Shown piece after piece: positions 34,801 through 43,262 of a DNA stretch of 64,000 bases (within the stretch, counting starts at the first letter, position 1; each line of letters starts with the position of its first letter). Where the stretch lies: the NCBI GenBank assembly GCA_027486585.1, contig JAIXOU010000100.1, forward strand, positions 62,001 through 126,000, read 5' to 3'. The notes under the pieces were generated by a model. It did no database searches, had not been told where the DNA came from, and saw only the letters and a program-made list of their open reading frames with translations. Source of the DNA: Verrucomicrobiaceae bacterium. GTDB taxonomy: Bacteria > Verrucomicrobiota > Verrucomicrobiia > Verrucomicrobiales > Verrucomicrobiaceae. The position numbers and the translations under genes are program-made.

Positions 34801-37476
34801 CTGACCAACTCCATCACTATTCGCGGTGCTCGTGAGCATAACCTCAAGAATATCAGTGTCGAAATTCCACGCGATCAGTTTGTGGTCGTCACTGGCCTCA
34901 GTGGATCAGGTAAATCGACACTGGCTTTTGATCTGGTATTTGCCGAAGGCCAACGTCGATTCCTGGATAGCATGTCTGTCTATGCACGCACCTTTGTGGA
35001 GCAGATGGAAAAGCCTGAAGTTGATTTCATCACCGGTGTGCCGCCGACCGTTGCGATCGAGCAGCGAATTTCCCGCGGCGGCGGTAAATCAACAGTCGCT
35101 ACAGTGACCGAAGTTTGGCATTTTTTACGACTCCTCTTTGCCAAGCTCGGCACGCAGCATTGTCCAAAATGTGATGTGCCTGTCGTGAAACAAAGCGCTA
35201 GCGCCATTACTCAGACCATCACGGCTCAGGTGAAACGTGGGCCAGTGCACCTAATGGCACCGTTGATCAAAGCTCGCAAAGGCTTCCACACAGAGGTTGC
35301 CGAGAATGCACGCAAGCACGGCATTGAGACGCTGCTTGTCGATGGCGAGTTTAAGGACACCCTGAACTTCAAGCCTCTGGCGCGATTTAAAGAACACACG
35401 ATCGATGCTGTCGTGAGTTGTGTGGATAAAGGTGTGTCTGCTGTGGAGCTGCGTCCCTTGATTGATAAGGCGATTAAATTGGGCAAAGGCACGATCAAGC
35501 TGCGTTTGGCCGATCAATCCATGCAAGTGCTTAGCACTGAAATGAGCTGTCCATCCTGCTCTTTATCCTTTGAGGAGTTAGACCCGCGATTGTTCTCATT
35601 TAATAGCCCGCATGGCTGGTGTAAACAGTGCCGAGGTTTCGGATTCACGGTCACAGATCATGGCGCAACGCCGCGCCGTGAAGACATTTCTCAGCTTGAA
35701 GCCGAGATGGAAGAAGAACGCCGTCTTACGCGCCATGAGGATGATGAGGAGAGTCATGTACGAGTCATCTGCCCTGCCTGTCATGGCAGCCGCCTCAATG
35801 AAACCGCACGCTTTGTGAAACTCACTGGCAATGCTGAGGTAACTAAAAAAGCAGGAGCTGCACCTGTGGCCTTACGCATCCAAGACATCAATCATCTTTC
35901 CGCTGAAGCCGCTTCCGGCTCCATGGCCAAGCTTGCCTTCACCGGGACTTCTGGGGAGATTGCTCGTGATATTTTGGCAGAAATTAAACAGCGACTGCAC
36001 TTCATGAAAGAGGTCGGTCTTGGTTATCTGCAGCTTGATCGTAGCGCCGATACGCTGAGCGGTGGTGAGGCCCAGCGCATTCGATTGGCGGCACAGTTGG
36101 GCTCCAATCTGCGTGGTGTGCTTTACGTGCTCGATGAGCCGACCATCGGTCTGCATCCACGCGACAACGAACGCCTCCTGAATACTCTGGTTGCACTTCG
36201 AGATAAGGGGAATTCATTGCTCGTCGTCGAGCATGATGACGACACCATGCGCCGAGCCGATACGATCATTGACCTTGGGCCAGGTGCTGGTCGCTTCGGT
36301 GGTGAGATCATCAGTCAAGGGCCGTTACAGCACATTCTCAAGGACAAGAATAGCGTCACTGGACGCGAGCTGCGCCAGCCTATGAAGCACCCAATTCAAG
36401 GTGTGCGTCGTCCCCTGCCATCGGCTAAGAAAAAGGAAGGCTGGCTCAGTATCACAGGGGCTCATGCCAATAATTTACAAAACATCGCCGTCTCTATTCC
36501 TGTCGGACGACTCACTGTGATTACCGGTGTCAGCGGCAGTGGTAAAAGTACCTTCATGCATAGTGTTTTGGCACCTGCAGCGAAAGCCGCTTTGAGCAAA
36601 GTTAAGAGCAAAGCCCGACAACCCTGGAAAGAAGCCCATGGCTTTGATCAGATCGCCGCTATGCATGAAGTGGATCAATCCCCGATTGGTAAAACCTCGC
36701 GCTCTTGCCCAGCGACCTATGTTGGAGTGCTTGACGACATTCGGAAACTTTATGCCCAAGTGCCCGCTGCCCGAGCTCGTGGGTATGAGGCAGGACGTTT
36801 CTCCTTTAACAATGATAGCGGACGCTGTGAAGCCTGCCAGGGCAATGGCGAGATCAAAGTGGAAATGAACTTCCTGCCGACGACACGAGTCCCTTGTGAA
36901 GTCTGTCGAGGTCTGCGTTACAACTCAGCAACGCTTGAGATTGATTTCAATGGCAAAACGATTGGCGAGGTTCTACGCATGAGCATCACCGAGGCCGCTG
37001 ACTTTTTCTCCAGCCAGCAGCGCATCGCTCGGCCACTGCAATTGCTTGCGGATACAGGCGTTGGTTATCTCCAGCTGGGTCAGCCAAGCCCAACGCTCAG
37101 TGGTGGTGAAGCCCAGCGGTTAAAGCTCGTCACTGAACTCAGTGTCGGGCAGGGGAAAACGGTGACCCAACGCATGAAGGGGCTGAAGAGCGAAAAGCGT
37201 AATCTTTACCTGATCGAAGAGCCCACCATCGGTCTGCACATGAGCGATGTCTCACGTCTGCTCGATGTCCTGCATCGCCTAGTCGATGATGGTCATACGG
37301 TCGTTGTCATTGAGCATCATCCCGATGTCTTTGCCGAGGCCGATTATCTCATCGACATCGGTCCTGAAGCCGGTCCGGATGGGGGGCAAGTTGTCGCCAC
37401 AGGCACTCCGGAAGAAGTCTCTAAACACAAGACCAGCGTCACGGCGCCTTTCTTGCGGAGGATTCTAAAGGCCTAA
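31804..37476 (+). CDS. uvrA: Tandem (double-length) UvrA excinuclease subunit
   Basis: The 1890-residue product is two complete UvrA units in one chain, about twice the usual 940 residues. Four Walker A motifs are present near residues 46 (GPSGSGKSS), 648 (GVSGSGKST), 1031 (GLSGSGKST) and 1575 (GVSGSGKST). Four ABC signatures lie near 495 (LSGGELQRV), 858, 1418 and 1765 (LSGGEAQR). Each unit keeps paired CxxC zinc modules (CADCDLK with CPTCKGFG; CERCAGTG with CPECTGTR; CPSCSLS with CKQCRGFG; CEACQGNG with CEVCRGLR). UvrA normally works as a dimer that scans DNA for lesions and loads UvrB; this chain could be a covalent dimer. Similar double UvrA proteins are known in Chlamydiae, a related phylum. 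No second uvrA is in the window. Confidence 0.95.
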   Translation: MPKKSTAKPQTTFAPVDVIQVRGARQNNLRGFDLDLPLGKLSVVTGPSGSGKSSLAFDTIYAEGQRRYVETFSPYTRQFFERMDKPKVDAIHGIPPAIAIEQVNNIRSTRSTVGTITEINDYLKMLFPRLAEATCPECQRPVRPETAQSIHADLLGTHAGKQALICFGVAAPKDTKTEDFFPFLQSQGYLRIWIYGELIRTDEPASMKGRKLPAIVLVVQDRVTLESKQKARLSEAIEAALRLGKGQLTVLLDSGAHTADSTLLSFSTDWRCADCDLKLPAPTPGLFSFNNPIGACPTCKGFGRTLGLDLHKAMPDESLSIRDGLVKAFSGTTYRESQDDLERAAKRRGVSLTTAFSDLPVKDQQWLIEGEDKDPERAHSNGQWYGVKGFFKWLEARSYKMHVRIFVSRYRAYTTCGDCDGGRLKKDAYNFRIAGQTIADLWNLPVVQLLPLLKSWSISNGDGATKMLRDEISSRLSYLDRAGLGYIHLDRQTRTLSGGELQRVNLTTCLGASLVNTLFVLDEPSIGLHPRDIGRLIGVMEGLRDKGNTLLVVEHEEAVMRAADNVIEIGPGRGDKGGHLVYDGDLEGLEAMKDSLTADYLTGRKKILVPAKRRSIQKNHQIEIKGARQNNLQNLDIEIPLSVLCCITGVSGSGKSTLIHEVLYRNLQRLRGEVCEDEPGRVKSIKGHEKLHQIIMVDQSPLARTPRSTPAVYVGAFDAIRQLFAETDDAKALGITPGFFSFNSGEGRCERCAGTGYEKIEMQFLSDLFVTCPECTGTRYQPHALKILLNGKSIHDVLCLTIEEAMHWFRQAETSASSGNKRADASSARKAQGIADNLAILVEAGLGYLKLGQPLNTLSGGEAQRLKLVGHLIESSNAKEAAASSALLLLDEPTTGLHFDDIALLVKLLQRLVNEGNSLIVIEHNIDVIQCADWVIDLGPDGGADGGRLVVAGTPETVADCSASWTGRYLQDKFASPNRLAESRMVRPSNRLKDKLETRLTNSITIRGAREHNLKNISVEIPRDQFVVVTGLSGSGKSTLAFDLVFAEGQRRFLDSMSVYARTFVEQMEKPEVDFITGVPPTVAIEQRISRGGGKSTVATVTEVWHFLRLLFAKLGTQHCPKCDVPVVKQSASAITQTITAQVKRGPVHLMAPLIKARKGFHTEVAENARKHGIETLLVDGEFKDTLNFKPLARFKEHTIDAVVSCVDKGVSAVELRPLIDKAIKLGKGTIKLRLADQSMQVLSTEMSCPSCSLSFEELDPRLFSFNSPHGWCKQCRGFGFTVTDHGATPRREDISQLEAEMEEERRLTRHEDDEESHVRVICPACHGSRLNETARFVKLTGNAEVTKKAGAAPVALRIQDINHLSAEAASGSMAKLAFTGTSGEIARDILAEIKQRLHFMKEVGLGYLQLDRSADTLSGGEAQRIRLAAQLGSNLRGVLYVLDEPTIGLHPRDNERLLNTLVALRDKGNSLLVVEHDDDTMRRADTIIDLGPGAGRFGGEIISQGPLQHILKDKNSVTGRELRQPMKHPIQGVRRPLPSAKKKEGWLSITGAHANNLQNIAVSIPVGRLTVITGVSGSGKSTFMHSVLAPAAKAALSKVKSKARQPWKEAHGFDQIAAMHEVDQSPIGKTSRSCPATYVGVLDDIRKLYAQVPAARARGYEAGRFSFNNDSGRCEACQGNGEIKVEMNFLPTTRVPCEVCRGLRYNSATLEIDFNGKTIGEVLRMSITEAADFFSSQQRIARPLQLLADTGVGYLQLGQPSPTLSGGEAQRLKLVTELSVGQGKTVTQRMKGLKSEKRNLYLIEEPTIGLHMSDVSRLLDVLHRLVDDGHTVVVIEHHPDVFAEADYLIDIGPEAGPDGGQVVATGTPEEVSKHKTSVTAPFLRRILKA

Positions 37477-37477
37477 T

Positions 37478-39484
37478 TTATTCCTGGACCAACATCGCCT
37501 TGAGTCCGGCAAAGAAGTTGGTGTTCTCTTCTTGGGTGGGTGTTTCTTTCATGTGCATGGTGTAGTCCACTTCATGCATGTGGGTGCGATCAAGCTCGTT
37601 GAGGAAGGCGCTGGGCAGACTGCTTTGCTTTTGCCCCCACTTGGTGCGGAAGCGGACAAAACTCAGCGTGAGTTTTTGCCTTGCTCGGGTAATGCCAACG
37701 TAAAAGAGTCGGCGTTCTTCATCCACACGGCCTTCTTCAAAACTGCGCTTATGAGGAACAATGCCCTGTTCGATACCGGGTAGATAAACGATGGGAAACT
37801 CCAACCCTTTGCTGGCGTGCAGAGTGATCAGGCAGACTCCTTTTTTCTTTTCGATGTCGTCTTTATCCTCTCGTTCGTCATTGAGAGTGATTGAGTCGAT
37901 AAAGCCACCGAGGCCTTCTGATTTGTTGTTTTCTTGAAAGTTAGCGATCTGCGTCAGGAAGAGTGAGATGCCGTTTTCCCAGGCATTGTATTCTTCAGGC
38001 TTCTTGGCCATTTTTTGCAGATACTCCATGTACTCCACCTCTTTGATTAGGGCTTCGGTCAGAGTCACCAGGTCGGTCCCTTGAGCGCTTGCAGAGCTGG
38101 CATATTTGCAGATGAGTTCGGTGAATCCACGGACGGCGTTGCGTGATTTCTCGGGGATTTGGCGGAGGAAATCTTCATCACAGAGAGCTACCCAAATGCT
38201 GAACTGCTTCACCATGCTATGATCTCTGGCTAATTCAGCCGTCGTACCGCCAATGCCGCGTGTGGGGGTGTTTAGGACACGCAGGAGCGAGATGTCATCG
38301 TGCGGATTATGCAGGATGGTCAGGTAAGACAGAACGTCCTTCACTTCTCGACGATCAAAGAAACTGCGGGCTCCGACGACGCGGTAGGTGATCTTTTTGG
38401 CACGAAAGGCCTGCTCAAGGATTCGACTCTGATCATTGGTGCGGAAAAGTACGGCATAGGATTCCCAGGGCTCTTTGTTATTGTAAAAACCTGCTTCGAT
38501 CTCCTTGGCGATCATCTCGGCTTCTTCGGCATCATCCTCGACAACGACGAGACGCACGGGGTCAACGTTCATGTTCCGGCTCCAGAGCTGCTTTTCACGG
38601 CGTCCGGCATTGTTTTTAATCAGGCTGTTGGCCGTATGCAGGATGGCGGTGGTTGAGCGATAATTTTCCTCCAACTTTACCACCGTTGGGTTGGGGAAGA
38701 AGTTCTCGAATTCAGTGATGTTGGTGATTTCAGCACCGCGCCAGCCATAGATGGACTGATCATCATCACCCACGACGCAGACATTGTAAGGCGCTGGGAC
38801 GAGTGCCCGCAGCAGACGCATTTGCAGGGAATTGGTGTCCTGAAACTCATCGACGGTGATGTATTTGTGTCGCTGATGCAGCGTGGCGCGCACGTCTCCA
38901 TTTTCCTCCAGTAATTTGACGCCGAGACAGAGTAGATCATCGAAGTCCATGACGTTCAGCGCTCGCATCTCGTTGGCATATTTTTCAGCCACGGCAGCAT
39001 AGAGATCCATGGTAGGGTCGCCGACTTCTTCGCCATTGTTCTTGGCTTTGCTGATGCGTGCCAGCGCTTTTTGAGGGTCCATGGTTTCCTCTTTAATCAG
39101 CAGGCCTTTGAGCACTCGTTTGATCAAGCTGACTTGCTCAGCAGCGGAATAAATAACAAAATTCTTTTTGTAACCGACATGCTCGGCGAACTCGCGCAGG
39201 AGTTTGGCACAAAAAGCATGGAAGGTGCCCACGATCACCTTTTTTCCCTGACCATCTCGGCACATGTCCTTCACACGTTCACGCATTTCAGCTGCGGCTT
39301 TGTTGGTGAAAGTGACGGCTAAGATATGCTCTGCTTTAATGCCTTCATTGATCATGAAAGCCACTCGGGCTGTGACGACACGAGTCTTGCCCGTGCCTGC
39401 CCCAGCCAGGATCAACAGTGGGCCATGGATGTGCGTGGCCGCTTGTCGTTGCTGTGGGTTTAAGGTTCCGGTGAATCCGCTCAT
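37478..39484 (-). CDS. UvrD/PcrA/Rep-family ATP-dependent DNA helicase
   Basis: The 668-residue superfamily 1A helicase shows the Q motif LNPQQRQAA (8-16), Walker A AGAGTGKT (27-34), VTFTNKAAAEMRER (Ia), DEFQDTN (II), GDDDQSIYGWRGA (III), LEENYRST (IV), LITLHASKGLEFP (V) and YVGITRARQKL (VI). It unwinds 3'-5' and serves in nucleotide excision and mismatch repair or fork restart. Its stop is one base from the uvrA stop on the opposite strand, grouping it physically with the repair gene. The C-terminus is shorter than in E. coli UvrD, closer to Rep. Start at ATG 39484. Confidence 0.95.
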   Translation of the reverse strand: MSGFTGTLNPQQRQAATHIHGPLLILAGAGTGKTRVVTARVAFMINEGIKAEHILAVTFTNKAAAEMRERVKDMCRDGQGKKVIVGTFHAFCAKLLREFAEHVGYKKNFVIYSAAEQVSLIKRVLKGLLIKEETMDPQKALARISKAKNNGEEVGDPTMDLYAAVAEKYANEMRALNVMDFDDLLCLGVKLLEENGDVRATLHQRHKYITVDEFQDTNSLQMRLLRALVPAPYNVCVVGDDDQSIYGWRGAEITNITEFENFFPNPTVVKLEENYRSTTAILHTANSLIKNNAGRREKQLWSRNMNVDPVRLVVVEDDAEEAEMIAKEIEAGFYNNKEPWESYAVLFRTNDQSRILEQAFRAKKITYRVVGARSFFDRREVKDVLSYLTILHNPHDDISLLRVLNTPTRGIGGTTAELARDHSMVKQFSIWVALCDEDFLRQIPEKSRNAVRGFTELICKYASSASAQGTDLVTLTEALIKEVEYMEYLQKMAKKPEEYNAWENGISLFLTQIANFQENNKSEGLGGFIDSITLNDEREDKDDIEKKKGVCLITLHASKGLEFPIVYLPGIEQGIVPHKRSFEEGRVDEERRLFYVGITRARQKLTLSFVRFRTKWGQKQSSLPSAFLNELDRTHMHEVDYTMHMKETPTQEENTNFFAGLKAMLVQE

Positions 39485-39562
39485 AGTGCGCTCTCCGTTT
39501 GAACGTTGCTTGCCCTAGTTTCAAGTGGCAATCATGCTTCAAAAAGATGATCTTTTGTCTTG

Positions 39563-41032
39563 CTATGGAAGAGCTGCGAGTGTGGCTATTAGCAGATGCC
39601 AAAATTTCTGAGTGGAGCTAATGCTGGCACACTCTTTTTCCGAGTGTGCCTCGTGGATGTTTGGGCCAAACGAAATCATGTCTAGACCAGGGTAAGCGAT
39701 GCTGATGACGCCGCATTCCAGGCCTGCGTGGCAGGCGCCGACTTTAACTTCGTGACCAAACAGTTCGCGGTACAGAGGCTTCATCAGTTCGAGGATCGGT
39801 GATTCAGCGCTGGGGCTCCAGCCGGGGTAACCTGCATCATGACGGATTTCAGGGCAGTTCATCTCGTCTGCTCCCATCATTTGAAAGGGTGCGGCAAAGG
39901 CCCGTGCGACATCTGTCAGGCTGGACGCAACTGAGCTGCGCTGCAGGCCGCTCCACTCGGCGTGCCCACTTCCAAGTACTATCAGGGATAGGTTTGATGA
40001 AGCTTCGACCAAGCCTGGGACGACGGGACTCATCCGATATACGCCATTCACCACGGCTTGGAGTGCTAGGATGAACGGTTCTTGCACATACTCGGCTATG
40101 GTTGAAATGTAGCCTTGTTCGACCTTTGCAGGTTGTATCGTGATGCTCAGGTCTGGTTCGATTAGACGGAACTCTTCACGAATGCCAGCGGCCTCCTTGG
40201 CATAGATTTCATCAAAGCGTGGCTTATCCAGAATGACGACCTGAGCTGAACACTGAGCTGGGATTGCATTCCGTGCACTGCCGCCTTGCATCGTTGCTAC
40301 GGCCACAACGTCAGTGCCACAAGCACTTAGAATACGGGCCATCAGTTTGATCGCATTCGCTCGCCCTTCGTGGATTTGCAGACCTGAATGACCACCGCGC
40401 AGTCCACTGATCTGGATAGCAAGGTAGGGCTTATCGGGGCCATGAATGGATTCTGTGTAGTCCAGGCTGGCCAATGTATCCACGCCGCCCGCGCAGCCGA
40501 TGGTGAAGGTGTCGTCCTCTTCGGAGTCGAGATTGAGCATGGTTTTGCCTGTCAACAGGCCGGGTTGCAGTCCGAGGGCACCGCCCATGCCTTGTTCCTC
40601 ATCGAGCGTGAACAGAGCCTCGATTGGCGGATGCGAGAGATCTTTGGAAGCCAGCACAGCCAGGATGGCCGCCACACCAAGACCATTGTCAGCCCCCAGT
40701 GTCGTGCCTCTTGCTCGCACCCAATCGCCATCGACCCACATGTCGATGCCTTGTGTGTTGAAGTCGAACTTCAATCCATCAGCTGCCTTGTGAACCATGT
40801 CCAGATGAGCCTGCATGATAACTGGCGCATGGTTTTGTCGATCAGACGTTGCGGGTTTCTTGATGATGACATTCCCAGCACTATCTAGGATCGATAGCAG
40901 CCCGTGGCGGTCGGCAAAGTCACGCACAAAAGCCACCACACGATCTTCCCTTTTCGAAGGCCGGGGCACAGCATTCAGATCGGCAAAACAGTTCCAGAGT
41001 GCAGAGGGTTCGAGGGCGTGGATGTCGGACAT
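39563..41032 (-). CDS. pepD: Aminoacyl-histidine dipeptidase (PepD-type, M20)
   Basis: The ATG at 41032 gives a 489-residue protein starting MSDIHALEPSALWNCFADLNAVPRPSKRE, the usual PepD start; a TTG 45 bp upstream (41077) is less likely. Metal-site motifs are MQAHLDMVH (His-x-Asp), TLGADNGLGVA (bridging Asp), LDEEQGMGGALGL (catalytic Glu pair) and the His near the end (FGPNIHEAHSEKE). GLRGGHSG belongs to the lid domain. It hydrolyses Xaa-His and other dipeptides in the cytoplasm, feeding amino-acid recycling. It follows the helicase gene upstream by 78 bp on the same strand and is probably a separate unit. Confidence 0.93.
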   Translation of the reverse strand: MSDIHALEPSALWNCFADLNAVPRPSKREDRVVAFVRDFADRHGLLSILDSAGNVIIKKPATSDRQNHAPVIMQAHLDMVHKAADGLKFDFNTQGIDMWVDGDWVRARGTTLGADNGLGVAAILAVLASKDLSHPPIEALFTLDEEQGMGGALGLQPGLLTGKTMLNLDSEEDDTFTIGCAGGVDTLASLDYTESIHGPDKPYLAIQISGLRGGHSGLQIHEGRANAIKLMARILSACGTDVVAVATMQGGSARNAIPAQCSAQVVILDKPRFDEIYAKEAAGIREEFRLIEPDLSITIQPAKVEQGYISTIAEYVQEPFILALQAVVNGVYRMSPVVPGLVEASSNLSLIVLGSGHAEWSGLQRSSVASSLTDVARAFAAPFQMMGADEMNCPEIRHDAGYPGWSPSAESPILELMKPLYRELFGHEVKVGACHAGLECGVISIAYPGLDMISFGPNIHEAHSEKECASISSTQKFWHLLIATLAALP

Positions 41033-41054
41033 GTAGATTCGATGGTTGGTCGAA

Positions 41055-41264
41055 TCAGGCTCGGAGAGATCGCGCAAGCTTCAAGGACATTTGTCTTCGA
41101 TTGCGAATCAAAGTTACGATTAAATGCAGGGGCCAGGCTAAGGCTGCTCGAATCCAAAAGTTGTGCACGAATGGGTAGTTGTTCCCGTGGCACCACACAC
41201 CTTCAAGCTGGTCGATGAAGGCATCGATCTCAGGCCTCAGGTGTTTGCATTTCTCGACAAACAC
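41055..41264 (-). CDS. Possible small protein upstream of pepD
   Basis: A 69-codon frame starts with a GTG inside a hairpin and ends 22 bp before the pepD ATG. The product (VEKCKHLRPEIDAFIDQL, then one hydrophobic segment AALAWPLHLIVTLI and a basic tail) has a natural-looking composition but no recognised family and no clear ribosome-binding site. It may simply be leader DNA. Confidence 0.3.
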   Translation of the reverse strand: MFVEKCKHLRPEIDAFIDQLEGVWCHGNNYPFVHNFWIRAALAWPLHLIVTLIRNRRQMSLKLARSLRA

Positions 41265-41268
41265 CTGA
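41237..41268. promoter_or_regulatory. Perfect 11-bp inverted repeat upstream of the Tat-exported flavoprotein gene
   Basis: TCAGGTGTTTG (41237-41247) and CAAACACCTGA (41258-41268) are exact reverse complements separated by 10 bp, ending 21 bp before the ATG at 41290. There is no T-run, so an operator or 5' UTR hairpin is more likely than a terminator. It also lies at the possible start of the small minus-strand frame. Confidence 0.5.
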
Positions 41269-41289
41269 AGCTCTAGTTATATTCGCGTT

Positions 41290-42906
41290 ATGAATCATTC
41301 ATTTCTGTCGCGTCGTCGTTTCATCTCTCATTCGATTGCAGCTTCGACCTTAGTAGGCGCTGCTTATGGAGTGGGCGGTGATACTGCTGACATCTGTGTT
41401 TATGGCGGCACCGCCAGCGGGGTGATGGCAGCTGTGACAGCGGTTAAGCAAGGCTGCACCGTCGTGATTATTGAGCCGAGTCGATGGCTGGGCGGCATGA
41501 CAGGTGGTGGCTTGAGTCATGTGGACTGGGGACGTGAGAAGGCGGTCGGTGGAACTGCTTTGAGCATCCTATCGAAAAACTATGACGATGCCAAGTATCG
41601 CGAGGTCTTCTTGTCGTTGGTGAAGAAATATCGCATTCGCGTCATTTATGAACATCGTGTCTCATCGGTGGTTAAGGAAGGTGCGAACATACTCAATATG
41701 GTTCTGGATCATGCGCCGCCTGATGCCCGAGGTTGTCCAGTCGCTACAGCGACAAAGCCAAACGCAATGACGATCAAGGCGAAGGTCTTTATCGATTGTT
41801 CCTATGAAGGCGATCTCATGGCACGAGCGGGCGTGAGCTATACTTGGGGCCGCGAGAGTCGAGATGAGTATGGGGAATCGCTCGCTGGCGTGCGGCCTAA
41901 CCTCGCTGTGTATGACATTGATCCGTATGTGACGCCGGGTGATCCCAAGAGTGGACTGTTGCCTTTCATCCAAGACATGAAACCGCAGCCAGAAGGCAGC
42001 GCGGATCGGTTGACAATGGGTTATGGCTTCCGCTGGAAGTTTAGCAAGGATCCAGATCGTATCCCGATTGATCCGCCAGAGAACTACGATCCCAAACAGT
42101 TTGAGTTGTATCGCCGTGGCTTTAAAAACAAGGCTGGGATTGACCTGGGCCGCCGCATGAAGGGTAAGCTTGGGTTCTTTGAAGAGGCGGGTGGTCGCAT
42201 TCACTCGATCGGACAGGGGAATCTTGCTCGGGCGCTGCTAGCCCCAACAAACTATGGCAGTAATGCTGACTATCCCGATGGCGATTACGCTACCCGCGCT
42301 CGTATTTGGAAGGCTGATCAGGAATTCATGCGAGGCATGACGCACTTTTTGCGCACCGACGACTGCGTGCCTGATAAGTTCAAGCAACTCGCGGCCGAAC
42401 TTGGTTTTCAGCGTGGCATCTTTGACGAAACAGGCGGATGGCCGCATCAGCTCTATGTGCGCGAGGCTCGCCGCATGAGGTCCGAGTATGTCCTGACTCA
42501 GAAGGACCTTGAAGGCAGCACCAATCCTGAGGATAGCATCGGCCTCGCTTCGTATGGTGTGGATGATTGGCCTTATGCTACCTATGCACTGGACGGCAAG
42601 GTCGCACTCTACGGCGGCGAGTTTTCCATGCTGTATCTCGACAGCAAACACGAAGGTATTTATAAGATCCCGTATCGTGCGATCACGCCAAAGCAAAGCG
42701 AGTGCACCAACCTTCTCGTTCCAGTCTGCGTGAGTGCAAGCCACATCGCTATGACCTCCATTCGCATGGAGCCTGTCTGGATGATTCTAGGCGAATCCGC
42801 AGGCGTCGCCGCAGGGATGGCTGTGCGTGAAAGCATGCCTGTGCAAAGGGTTCCGTATGCGAGGCTTCAAGAGAAGCTCCTGGTCCTGAAGCAGAAACTA
42901 GCCTGA
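41290..42906 (+). CDS. Tat-exported FAD-dependent oxidoreductase (FAD_oxidored/xanthan-lyase-like family)
   Basis: The 538-residue product has a twin-arginine signal (SRRRFISHSIAASTLVGAA, Arg-Arg-Arg at 8-10), so it is probably exported folded with its cofactor. The FAD-binding start ICVYGGTASGVMAAVTAVKQG (about 36-56) with EPSRWLGGMTGGGLSHVDWG is typical of the FAD_oxidored family (PF12831), common in Planctomycetes and Verrucomicrobia and often annotated as xanthan lyase-like. FIDCSYEGDLMARAGVSYTWGRES and LLVPVCVSASHIAMTSIRMEPVWMILGESAGVAAGMA are the other family blocks. The substrate is unknown, perhaps a sugar. A perfect inverted repeat sits just upstream. It has no co-directional partner. 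Confidence 0.85.
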   Translation: MNHSFLSRRRFISHSIAASTLVGAAYGVGGDTADICVYGGTASGVMAAVTAVKQGCTVVIIEPSRWLGGMTGGGLSHVDWGREKAVGGTALSILSKNYDDAKYREVFLSLVKKYRIRVIYEHRVSSVVKEGANILNMVLDHAPPDARGCPVATATKPNAMTIKAKVFIDCSYEGDLMARAGVSYTWGRESRDEYGESLAGVRPNLAVYDIDPYVTPGDPKSGLLPFIQDMKPQPEGSADRLTMGYGFRWKFSKDPDRIPIDPPENYDPKQFELYRRGFKNKAGIDLGRRMKGKLGFFEEAGGRIHSIGQGNLARALLAPTNYGSNADYPDGDYATRARIWKADQEFMRGMTHFLRTDDCVPDKFKQLAAELGFQRGIFDETGGWPHQLYVREARRMRSEYVLTQKDLEGSTNPEDSIGLASYGVDDWPYATYALDGKVALYGGEFSMLYLDSKHEGIYKIPYRAITPKQSECTNLLVPVCVSASHIAMTSIRMEPVWMILGESAGVAAGMAVRESMPVQRVPYARLQEKLLVLKQKLA

Positions 42907-43258
42907 TCTATGTCACGATTTTTCATCGGTTTAGAAGTCGGCATTCAGGGTGGTGGCATGGCTGCTTCAGTGGCTCGTGAGCACTTCGCGGGCGCATCCG
43001 CTTGGTAGAACCGCTGTCCGCCTTCTGAGTGACCTTTTGTTTTCACTTCACAAATGCCGTCGGTTTCGGAATAGCATCCTTAACTTGACCTATTCATGAA
43101 ACGCTACTGCGACTTGCTGCAAGCTCACATTGGCATTGTTGGGCCTGCTTTGAAAGGCATCGAGCATTTACTAATGCACTCAGCCTTTCAAAACTACGCC
43201 CGCCTTGCCACTGCGGGCTTTCGAGGCGTCTCGTGACGACTTTCATGAATAGATTAGG
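42907..43258. other. Intergenic region with structured element, no gene
   Basis: The 352 bp between the exported flavoprotein gene and the next minus-strand gene hold no convincing open frame. The first 180 bp look unremarkable. The rest (43089-43252) is a structured element annotated separately. Confidence 0.6.
43089..43252. repeat. 164-bp element with perfect 12-bp terminal inverted repeats and internal hairpins
   Basis: CTATTCATGAAA (43089-43100) and TTTCATGAATAG (43241-43252) are exact inverted repeats bounding the element. Inside are CTTGC-T-GCAAG near 43110; a two-tier hairpin TTTGAAAGGC (43149-43158) with GCCTTTCAAA (43183-43192), enclosing GCATT-TACT-AATGC (43164-43177); and GCCCGC (43198-43203) with GCGGGC (43213-43218). 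The right end continues into the 38-nt repeat found also at 11434-11472. The architecture fits a miniature mobile element or a structured RNA. No coding frame. Confidence 0.6.
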
Positions 43259-43262
43259 TTAG
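43225..43262. repeat. 38-nt intergenic repeat, copy 2
   Basis: This is the partner of 11434-11472, with six transitions in 38 bases. It overlaps the right terminal repeat of the 164-bp element and the stop codon (TAA, 43259-43261) of the following minus-strand gene. A shorter, degenerate likeness (TTTTTCATGAATA followed by TTAGG) is seen at about 63145-63168. Confidence 0.6.
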
